A program made the position numbers and the translations under genes. The notes beneath the pieces were generated by a model. It saw nothing but the letters and a program-made list of their open reading frames with translations. It did not search any database and had not been told where the DNA came from. A stretch of DNA of 46,958 bases from Acidimicrobiaceae bacterium. Lineage in GTDB: Bacteria; Actinomycetota; Acidimicrobiia; Acidimicrobiales; Palsa-688. Positions 41,167 through 46,958 of the stretch are shown here, piece by piece; the first letter of the stretch is position 1, and each line of letters starts with the position of its first letter. The stretch is from assembly GCA_003156595.1 (NCBI GenBank), contig PMHH01000112.1, positions 251 to 47,208 of the forward strand, read 5' to 3'.

Positions 41167-41190
41167 GGTAGACGATGTTGGGAGGCCCAC

Positions 41191-41634
41191 ATGCCGACGA
41201 TGTTTATTCTGCCCTGGCGCTGGACCGGGCAGCCGCGCCCGGACGTAACCGTGGTTTTCGCCAGTAGGTTCGACGGCGCAGGCCTTCGGACCGGTTGGCG
41301 GCTGTTCGTTGGTGGGATCCGACTCCGGCGTGCGGTGCTACTCAGCCCAGGGGCGCTCGGCGTGAGTTTGCGCGCCCATCCCGTCAAGGGCCGTTACGAC
41401 ACGCTTTCGATGTGGAACGACGAGGCCAGCCTCCTTGCGTTTGCTCAGAGCACAGATCATCAAGCGGCCGTAAGTGGTATCAGGGACCTGGGGGCCGTGC
41501 AAGGAATCCTGCTGTCACGGCAAGCAGCCAATGGGCGACCGCGGTGGAAAGAGACACGGCGTTGGTTGGCAACGGCAGAGCCGGGTCCATATCACCAGGG
41601 CCCCCTATCCTGCGAGCACGCTTCGCAGACCTGA
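41191..41634 (+). CDS. Small monooxygenase-like (dimeric alpha/beta barrel) protein
   Basis: 147 residues from the ATG at 41191, with GGAGG five bases ahead. The open frame begins 57 bases earlier inside the operator region. Alternating strands and helices, with GLRTGWRLFVGGIRLRRAVLLSPGALGVSLRAHPVKGRYDTLSMWNDEASLLAFAQSTDHQAAV, match the ABM/spheroidene-monooxygenase-like fold, in which the 'W-N-DEASLLAF' pattern is common. Function may be a small oxygenase or binding protein. Divergent from the PadR regulator and probably controlled by it. The end overlaps the convergent epimerase gene by 30 bases. Confidence 0.6.
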   Translation: MPTMFILPWRWTGQPRPDVTVVFASRFDGAGLRTGWRLFVGGIRLRRAVLLSPGALGVSLRAHPVKGRYDTLSMWNDEASLLAFAQSTDHQAAVSGIRDLGAVQGILLSRQAANGRPRWKETRRWLATAEPGPYHQGPLSCEHASQT

Positions 41635-42504
41635 ATCCAGTTCGGCGTGAGAGAAGGCGAATCCGCCAGCTTCCAAGACGGCGGGCCGGACTCGGGCACT
41701 GGTGAAGAGCAGAGCGTCGGCGAGCTCGGGTCCCATCACCAGCCTGAGGCCAAACTTGGGCACCGGCAGCACGGCCGGTCGTGATAGCACTTCGCCCAGG
41801 ATCCGGGTGAACTCCCGGTTGGTGACCGGGTTCGGTGCAGTCAAGTTGACCGGTCCGTCCACGTCGTGATCGAGCAGCCACATGAGCGCCCCGATCTCGT
41901 CGTCGAGAGTGATCCAGCTCCACCACTGGGCGCCAGACCCGAATCTGCCACCCAGGCCGACCCTGAAGAGCGGCAGCAGCTTGGAAAGCGCACCTCCTTG
42001 CGGGGCGAGCGTAAGGCCGGTGCGGGCGAAGACTACCCGGATGCCGGCATCAGCGGCGGGGGCCACCTCGGCCTCCCAGCGCACGCATACTGACGCGAGG
42101 AAGTCGTCACCTGGTGGACTCTGCTCGGTCAGGATCTGGTCGCCTCCATCGCCATAGAACCCGATGGCCGATGCGTTTATGAGCACCCGGGGCGGGCGAT
42201 CGAGACCAGCCAACGTGCTGGCGAGCAGCGCCGTGGAGCGGGTGCGGCTCTCCAGGACGACCTGCTTGCGGCCGTCACTCCAGCGGCGGTCTCCGATACC
42301 GGCGCCGGCCAGATGGACCACGGCGTCCACACCGTCAAGGCCATCGGCATCGATCGTGCCCGCCTCAGGATCCCAGCGCAGGGCGGCCTCTCCGGGCTGT
42401 ACTGGGCGGCGCACAACCCTGACGACCTGGTGCCCGTGACCAGCGAGCTGGCTGCACAGGGCGCGGCCGATCAGCCCGCTGGATCCGGTGACCACGACCT
42501 GCAT
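41605..42504 (-). CDS. TIGR01777-type NAD(P)-dependent epimerase/SDR
   Basis: 299 residues. The N-terminus is VVVTGSSGLIGRALCSQLAGHGHQVVRVVRRP, then VHLAGAGIGDRRWSDGRK, INASAIGFYGDGGD, and the C-terminal DUF1731 part PVTNREFTRILGEVLSRPAVLPVPKFGLRLVMGPELADALL. These are hallmarks of the YfcH/SulA-related extended SDR family. The chemistry of the family is not firmly known. The gene stands alone on the minus strand, divergent from the DHFR-like gene with 87 bases between. Confidence 0.9.
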   Translation of the reverse strand: MQVVVTGSSGLIGRALCSQLAGHGHQVVRVVRRPVQPGEAALRWDPEAGTIDADGLDGVDAVVHLAGAGIGDRRWSDGRKQVVLESRTRSTALLASTLAGLDRPPRVLINASAIGFYGDGGDQILTEQSPPGDDFLASVCVRWEAEVAPAADAGIRVVFARTGLTLAPQGGALSKLLPLFRVGLGGRFGSGAQWWSWITLDDEIGALMWLLDHDVDGPVNLTAPNPVTNREFTRILGEVLSRPAVLPVPKFGLRLVMGPELADALLFTSARVRPAVLEAGGFAFSHAELDSGLRSVLAG

Positions 42505-42591
42505 CAGCGGCCGAGCCTAGGTGCCGAGCCCCCGACACGCATGTCACGATGACTATCCGAGAAGTCCGAGCAAATAGCGGAGGGAGACCAG

Positions 42592-43188
42592 ATGAGCAAG
42601 GTGGTCGCCGGGATCACCATGTCAGTCGACGGCTACATCACGGGACCGAATGACGGTCCGGGCTGCGGCCTGGGAGTCGGGGGCGAACGTCTGCACTACT
42701 GGGTGTTCGGCGGGCCGTGGAGCTATGACTCCCCTGACCGGGGACTGCCCACCGGCGCCGACAAGGCATGGCTGGAGGAGGTTCTCGGCGCCAACGGGGC
42801 GGTCATTACCGGGCGTGGCACCTACGAGGCGGCTGGACATTGGGGGGACAAGAACCCGTGGGGCATCCCCGTCTTCGTGGTCACCCACCGTACCCAGGAG
42901 CAAACCCCGGGCGACGACTTCGTCTTCGTCGGCAGCCTCGGCGAGGCTATCGAGCAGGCCGGAGCAGCGGCCGGGGACAAACAGGTCCATCTGATGGGGG
43001 GCGCCCAAATCATCTGCCAGGCCCTCGCCGCCGGGCTGGTCGACGAACTCACGATCATCACGGCCCCGGTCCTGCTCGGGGCAGGAAAGCGCCTCTTCGA
43101 CGGGTTCTCCATGTCGGTCGAACTGGAACATCTCGGGGTGCGCCAGTCGCCGTTCGCCACCTTCGTCGACTATGCCGTGAAGAAGTGA
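42592..43188 (+). CDS. Dihydrofolate-reductase-family (RibD C-terminal-like) protein
   Basis: 198 residues. Begins KVVAGITMSVDGYITGPND, contains GAVITGRGTYEAAGHW, IPVFVVTHR, and HLMGGAQIICQALAAGLVDELTIITAPVLLGAGKRLF, the standard pattern of the RibD-like DHFR superfamily often annotated as 'dihydrofolate reductase family protein'. It should bind NADPH; most members are not folate enzymes. GGAGG lies upstream of the ATG at 42592. A broken second copy of the same family follows eight bases after its stop. Confidence 0.9.
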   Translation: MSKVVAGITMSVDGYITGPNDGPGCGLGVGGERLHYWVFGGPWSYDSPDRGLPTGADKAWLEEVLGANGAVITGRGTYEAAGHWGDKNPWGIPVFVVTHRTQEQTPGDDFVFVGSLGEAIEQAGAAAGDKQVHLMGGAQIICQALAAGLVDELTIITAPVLLGAGKRLFDGFSMSVELEHLGVRQSPFATFVDYAVKK

Positions 43189-43195
43189 AGCGCCG

Positions 43196-43360
43196 GTGAC
43201 CAAACTGATCAACTCGGCGATCGTCTCTCTCGACGGCTACTTGGAAGACAATCAAGGCCGAGGTGGGATCCCGGCCTACCGCAGGAATCGGTTCAGCAGG
43301 TCGGCGGGGAGCGGACTGGAAGAGATCTCCTCGGCGACTTGCACCGCCGCGGAACGGTAG
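43196..43360 (+). pseudogene. Remnant of a second DHFR-family gene
   Basis: A GTG-started frame of 54 codons. Its first 20 residues, VTKLINSAIVSLDGYLEDNQ, are the N-terminal strand and SLDGY motif of the RibD-like DHFR family, but from about 43260 onward the frame is out-of-frame antisense of the glycosyltransferase and ends at TAG 43358. So only the first 60-70 bases of the old gene remain. It implies that the region right of 43260, with the glycosyltransferase and neighbours, was joined here by a deletion or insertion. Confidence 0.6.
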
Positions 43361-44433
43361 CTGGCGCGGTCGGCGAGAACGATGGAGATGGCGTTGGCGA
43401 GGCGAGGGGCCATGTCGAAGCCGATCGGATTCTGGTTCTCCTCCTTGGTCCCGGTTCCAACGACGACAATGCCGGCCCCGCAGTCCGCGACCCGACGGGC
43501 GTTGGCGAACTGATCTGCGAACAGGGGAACCACCACGAGGGGCACCCCGGCTGCGAGCGCACCCAGGACGGTGCCCGAACCCCCGTGGCAGACCACGAGG
43601 TCCACCTGGCCGAGCACGTCGGCCTGATCGACCCAGGGCTCGATTCGCACGTTGGGTGGTACGAGGCCGAGCAGGGCCGGGTCGAACCGGCGGCCAACGG
43701 TAAGAAGCGCCCGCACCGGCAGTTCGTCGAGGGCATCGAGTGCGGCGCGAAAGACTCCCGTGGCATGGGACATGTAGCCGAGCACCGTCCCGAAGCTCAC
43801 GTAGACCAGCGGGCCCGATCCAGCCGGCCACCGGACTATTGGACGGCCTGAGTTGGCCGACGCCAGGCTGTGGTACCGAACTGTTGCAGCGAACGGGGAA
43901 GGGTCCAGGGAGGCGGGGAAGCGGGTCAGGTACGGGAGGGTTCGCAGCCATCTGGTCAGCCCGGGTGCATAGTCCTCTAGCACGGGCGACGCCGCGAGCA
44001 TCGATCCCCACTCCACGTCCGCCAACGAGATCGCGATGGTGGCGGTCCGAGTTCGGTCGCGGTAGGCGACGACTGCCGAGGCGTACTCGCACGGGTCACG
44101 AAGCACCAGATCGGGCCTGAATCGGTCGACAGCGTCGGTCATGGCGGGCAGCATGGCGTCCGCAGCCAGGTGGGCGAAGAGTTCCCGGTTGCCGAGCACA
44201 GCCGCCTCGGCCGGAGAGGCGACCGGAAGGCGCTCCCGGATCGGTGCGATCCGCGTTTCGGGGGGCTCACCTCCCGCCAAGAATTCGTGCCCCGCCTCGG
44301 TCACCTGGTCAGCCATGGACGGCGGGGCGATGACCACGACGTCGTCGCTCCCCTCGCGGACCGCATCCATGAAAGGCAGTAGCGGACCGAGATGACCAGA
44401 CCCCCCGAGCGAGCAAGCGACGAGCACACGCAA
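43276..44433 (-). CDS. GT1/MGT-type glycosyltransferase
   Basis: 385 residues from a TTG at 44433 (MRVLVACSLGGSGHLGPLLPF); the open frame runs further up only as a shadow of the lipoprotein gene. The C-terminal half has the GT1 donor-site signature VVCHGGSGTVLGALAAGVPLVVVPLFADQFANARRV with FGTVLGYMSH before it. Enzymes of this group transfer sugars from UDP/TDP donors to small acceptors such as polyketides, sterols or lipids. The start could also be the GTG at 44427. The gene follows the lipoprotein by 17 bases on the same strand. Acceptor unknown. Confidence 0.88.
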   Translation of the reverse strand: MRVLVACSLGGSGHLGPLLPFMDAVREGSDDVVVIAPPSMADQVTEAGHEFLAGGEPPETRIAPIRERLPVASPAEAAVLGNRELFAHLAADAMLPAMTDAVDRFRPDLVLRDPCEYASAVVAYRDRTRTATIAISLADVEWGSMLAASPVLEDYAPGLTRWLRTLPYLTRFPASLDPSPFAATVRYHSLASANSGRPIVRWPAGSGPLVYVSFGTVLGYMSHATGVFRAALDALDELPVRALLTVGRRFDPALLGLVPPNVRIEPWVDQADVLGQVDLVVCHGGSGTVLGALAAGVPLVVVPLFADQFANARRVADCGAGIVVVGTGTKEENQNPIGFDMAPRLANAISIVLADRASYRSAAVQVAEEISSSPLPADLLNRFLR

Positions 44434-44450
44434 CCTGGATCGACTCGCGG

Positions 44451-45110
44451 CTACCGGTACCCCAGGGACGCGGCCTCGGTGCTCTGGGACCCGGCAATGC
44501 TCAGAATGTCGCTGGGTGAGATCGAGCCCTTCGGCCCGGTGAAAATGAGGTGGTAGAAGAGCGGCCCTCTCGCCAGGTTGATGTCCTGCGCAACCTGACT
44601 TCCCGTCGATGCCGTGAAAAATCGTGTGAACCCGGAGGCGTCGGCCAGCTGGGGCGTCGGGAAGGTGGTCTGTTGATGGGATGATTGGCCGGCGAAGGTC
44701 AACAAGTCGAAGTACCCCAGAGCTTGCAGGGGCGACCCCATGACCTGGACCCTGATGATCAGCGTCTCGCCGGTGTCTTTGACGACCCACGTCCGTTGGT
44801 AAGCACTCCTAAAGCCGTACTGCCGCAAGATCGCTTCTTGTTGCGCAGTTTCCTGATCGTCCACGGCTTTCGCCGTCGCGGGCAGGCCGAGGGGCCCGTC
44901 GAGGTCGGACCCGGCCGGCGCCTCGAGGTAGTTGGCGGGCAGGCGGTCGAAAACAATCAGTCGAAGGTCACCGGGCACGGCGGTGGGGATCGCGGTGCTG
45001 CTGGCGACACTCGTCGTGCTCGTCGATTTGGTGGAGTTGCAACCCGCCAGCATTACCAATCCGAGCATCGAAGCGACGACCGTCAGCCGCAAGAGGCCTG
45101 AGCGGATCAC
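44451..45110 (-). CDS. Lipoprotein, unknown function
   Basis: 219 residues from a GTG at 45110. The signal peptide ends in the lipobox LAGC (Cys24), followed by a Ser/Thr-rich spacer. The mature part is a mixed alpha/beta domain with DLRLIVFDRLPANYLEAP, an ILRQYGFRSAYQRTWV segment and TLIIRVQVMGSPLQALGYFDLL. It would sit on the outer face of the membrane. No family recognised. Between a sulfotransferase and a glycosyltransferase gene on the same strand, it may belong to a surface-glycolipid cluster; that is speculation from context. Confidence 0.75.
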   Translation of the reverse strand: MIRSGLLRLTVVASMLGLVMLAGCNSTKSTSTTSVASSTAIPTAVPGDLRLIVFDRLPANYLEAPAGSDLDGPLGLPATAKAVDDQETAQQEAILRQYGFRSAYQRTWVVKDTGETLIIRVQVMGSPLQALGYFDLLTFAGQSSHQQTTFPTPQLADASGFTRFFTASTGSQVAQDINLARGPLFYHLIFTGPKGSISPSDILSIAGSQSTEAASLGYR

Positions 45111-45184
45111 CGCATAATAATAATCCCGGCCGGAACCAGACCGGCATCAGGCGGCCGCTCGTCACGACCCCGGCAGAGCGGTGC

Positions 45185-46231
45185 TCACAATTTTCGAGTG
45201 GAGTACGCGCCGCGACCAACCGGGCCCAGCCAGTCATCGTACGACTCACCCGTGATCTCGCTGAGCAGTCCGAGATCATCGCGGAACCGTTCGACGAGGA
45301 CCAGTCGGTGTTCGGGGTCAAGCGGTGGTCTCGGGTTGTTCCCGCGCTGAAGGACGGACAGCAGTGGCTGGCTCGCCGTCCGCCACACTCTCGGCGGCAG
45401 GTGGGCCCCGACGGAGATCCCGGCCCGGATGGTTCGCTGCAAGGCGCGGTTGAGAACCGTGGGCTCGACCCAGTGAGAGACCTTCGACGGTTCTATTTTC
45501 GATAGCACGCCCTCGGCGATGCCCAGGAATTTGCAAATCCGGTCAAGGGTCAGAGCTGGCTGATCGACGAGATCACGGTAGCGAAGTACGAGCACCTGAT
45601 CTTTGGCGAAGAGGCCGAGGAGATGCTGCAGTTGTTCGCCGTAGAGGCCGAGTTGCACGTACCGCCAGAAGGGAGCCCATCCGGCCGCGATCCTACGCTC
45701 CTCGGCCTCGCAAGCCGCCAGGAAGTTCGCCTCGGGCTCGAGCCCGTCGCACCATAGGTATGTCCAGTTGGAGTAAGCACGCTCGACCGGGTCGCGGATG
45801 ACAGCGACGAGCTTGGCGGAGGGGTTGGCAGCGGCAATGCGCCGTTGGGCGTCACGGCTCCACAGATACAACGGCGTGCTCTCGCCGGTCAGCACGAACT
45901 CTCCCGCCGCTCTGAAGAGCTTCTCGTAGTCCTGCGGCCTCCATATCCACTCTCCGGCGTCCTGAGAGTCTCCGGGGCCCTTCAGTCCAGCGGGCCGGCC
46001 GTCAGAGAGGAAGAACTTCGGCTCCATGATCCGGCTCATGTGGACCTCCGGATGCGCGGCGAGAGCCTCATGAAGGGCTGTGGAGCCGGCCCGGGGGGCC
46101 CCGATTATGAAGAAGTCGGGCGCAGAGACCAAGGCCGCGCCCGACAGGTTTTCCTGTTCGGATGGAGCGCTCCGCGACGGAGCCGCGGTCGACGCCTGCC
46201 CTACTGCAGCGATCTCCTCGGGCATCTTCAC
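45185..46231 (-). CDS. Sulfotransferase (heparan N-sulfotransferase-like)
   Basis: 348 residues. PAPS-binding motifs are clear: the 5' loop FFIIGAPRAGSTALHEALAAHPEV at about 40-63 and the 3'-phosphate motif VAVIRDPVERAYSNWTYL at about 142-160. The EPKFF segment and YRDLVDQPALTLDRICKFLGI helix are also of the family. It moves sulfate from PAPS to a hydroxyl or amine of a sugar or lipid. About 35 disordered residues precede the fold. It heads a leftward group with the lipoprotein (74 bases on) and the glycosyltransferase; a sulfated glycolipid is one idea, without proof. Confidence 0.9.
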   Translation of the reverse strand: MKMPEEIAAVGQASTAAPSRSAPSEQENLSGAALVSAPDFFIIGAPRAGSTALHEALAAHPEVHMSRIMEPKFFLSDGRPAGLKGPGDSQDAGEWIWRPQDYEKLFRAAGEFVLTGESTPLYLWSRDAQRRIAAANPSAKLVAVIRDPVERAYSNWTYLWCDGLEPEANFLAACEAEERRIAAGWAPFWRYVQLGLYGEQLQHLLGLFAKDQVLVLRYRDLVDQPALTLDRICKFLGIAEGVLSKIEPSKVSHWVEPTVLNRALQRTIRAGISVGAHLPPRVWRTASQPLLSVLQRGNNPRPPLDPEHRLVLVERFRDDLGLLSEITGESYDDWLGPVGRGAYSTRKL

Positions 46232-46537
46232 GGACCCTCCTTCGGGACTGGCGAACGGGGGCGGCGATCCAACCGGCCCTCTACCTAAAGCCTAGAAATC
46301 CGACCTACTTACGTAGCTTAGCTGCTGGCCGGTAGCCGCTCGAAGGTTTGGCAGCGAGTAATCCCAATCCGGTCGACGTGGACGAAGCTGCAGAGGCCGT
46401 CGTCGTACTTCTGTATGGGCAAGGCAACCGGCCCAACCCCTGAGGCGTCATAGATACCGACAGCCCAACGCTGCCCCCCGTCATGACCAGACCCGGCGCC
46501 CGGGGGCGTCTTCACACCTAGATTGAATGGAGAACCG
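46232..46537. other. Intergenic region without a recognised gene
   Basis: About 300 bases between the divergent sulfotransferase and the small secreted protein. The 115-codon minus-strand frame inside it overlaps the secreted gene, has no domain and is taken as a shadow. A GC-rich stretch CCCGGCGCCCGGGGGCG (46493-46509) could fold upon itself before the secreted gene. No promoter was convincing. Confidence 0.4.
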
Positions 46538-46933
46538 ATGTCCCGCATTCTCAAAGCCGCTCTGGCCGTATCCGCCAGCGGCGTCCCCATTATAAGCCTG
46601 CAGGCCGCCCCAGCCCACGCAGCCTCCATCACCGCCCCAGCCGTGCTCGTCGGCAAGCTGGGCATCGAGGGCGGGGCTTACCCGGGCAAGTTTCACCCGA
46701 CCGCGGGATCGGTCGAGGTGGAGTTTTCCGACCAGCCTTTAGTGCTCGACCAGCCCGTCGGCGCGTCCGGCCACTTCCAAATACCCCTCGCTCCGGGCGA
46801 GTACACGGTGATCGGCTGCGGCCCGTCTGCGTCGGTCACCCCGCCTAACGCGCAGTGCAGCAAACCCAAGACCATTACCCTGAAATCGGGCGAGGTGGAC
46901 CACATCAGGCTCATCTGGCTGTACGCGCCCTAA
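46538..46933 (+). CDS. Small secreted protein, unknown function
   Basis: 131 residues from the ATG at 46538, preceded by GGAG; an ATG at 46523 is in frame. A Sec signal peptide (LKAALAVSASGVPIISLQAAPAHA, cut after AHA) leads to a mature domain of about 100 residues, all beta by pattern (VEVEFSDQPLVLDQPVGASGHFQIPLAPGEYTVIGCGPS). The GxFxxPLAPGxYTV segment is typical of carboxypeptidase-regulatory or transthyretin-like beta sandwiches. Two Cys could form one disulfide. It ends 22 bases before the window edge. Binding or structural role likely; no enzyme motif. Confidence 0.75.
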   Translation: MSRILKAALAVSASGVPIISLQAAPAHAASITAPAVLVGKLGIEGGAYPGKFHPTAGSVEVEFSDQPLVLDQPVGASGHFQIPLAPGEYTVIGCGPSASVTPPNAQCSKPKTITLKSGEVDHIRLIWLYAP

Positions 46934-46958
46934 ACGCGCTCGCCGCCACCACGCGAAT

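Noticed and set aside
43276-44790. 504-codon form of the glycosyltransferase
   Set aside because: The first 119 residues lie in the lipoprotein gene in another frame and lack any fold; the GT1 domain starts at RVLVACSLGGSGH.
46318-46665. 115-codon minus-strand frame near the right edge
   Set aside because: Overlaps the secreted protein gene with its signal peptide; no domain or ribosome site.

Overview
The window is GC-rich (roughly 65-70 % by eye), densely packed and full of ATGA/GTGA start-stop overlaps. It reads as chromosome of an actinomycete, most likely a deep lineage such as Acidimicrobiia. Supporting features are a type VII secretion (T7SS/ESX-like) locus, a Ddn-type F420 nitroreductase relative, an Rv0474-like regulator beside an HBHA-like protein, a ureABCFGD operon without ureE (the mycobacterial layout), an Ada-AlkA fusion facing ogt, and secreted proteins with long threonine linkers. 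The taxon is inferred from gene content only.

Layout. 1-1000: the 3' end of an IS21 istA and the start of istB; the istB frame runs without interruption into a MoxR AAA+ ATPase, with the junction inside the P-loop. 657-13712: a rightward block of moxR, DUF58 and a transglutaminase-like membrane protein with lost catalytic residues. It is followed by a promoter candidate, two WXG100 proteins, an EspG-like protein, a small helical protein, a giant ubiquitin-like/FHA/FtsK translocase ATPase, a pair of 48-nt inverted repeats, a small WXG-like protein and a 490-residue probable T7SS substrate. 13734-16060: a leftward secreted Thr-linker protein with a coupled 10-codon leader ORF, then about 650 bp without a gene that holds tandem 22-23 bp repeats. 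16061-22626: an epoxide-hydrolase-like enzyme, Ada-AlkA and Ogt (alkylation repair) around a dyad-rich intergenic region, DedA, a CDF metal exporter, a CrtC/AttH-type unknown, and an XRE regulator with an HBHA/phasin-like protein. 22741-29609: acyl-CoA and side metabolism (family III CoA transferase, amidohydrolase, double-crotonase enoyl-CoA hydratase, Ddn-like protein, aldehyde dehydrogenase) with LapA-like and zinc-ribbon small proteins. 29846-30814: diguanylate cyclase. 30858-36913: ureABCFGD running by overlap into an SDR, then a crotonase. 36924-40039: HAD phosphatase and 6-phosphogluconolactonase diverging from glucose-6-phosphate dehydrogenase. 40053-46933: PadR regulator, small enzymes, a decayed second DHFR-like gene, a GT1 glycosyltransferase, a lipoprotein, a sulfotransferase and a small secreted protein.

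The most notable system is the T7SS-like locus. One polypeptide combines a ubiquitin-like domain, an FHA domain, a membrane anchor and three FtsK modules. It is flanked by WXG100 proteins, a probable chaperone and a large coiled-coil substrate, while EccB, EccD, EccE and mycosin are absent from the window. The MoxR/DUF58/transglutaminase-like trio directly upstream may be a chaperone or membrane-assembly module for it (inference). No tRNA, rRNA or CRISPR array was recognised.
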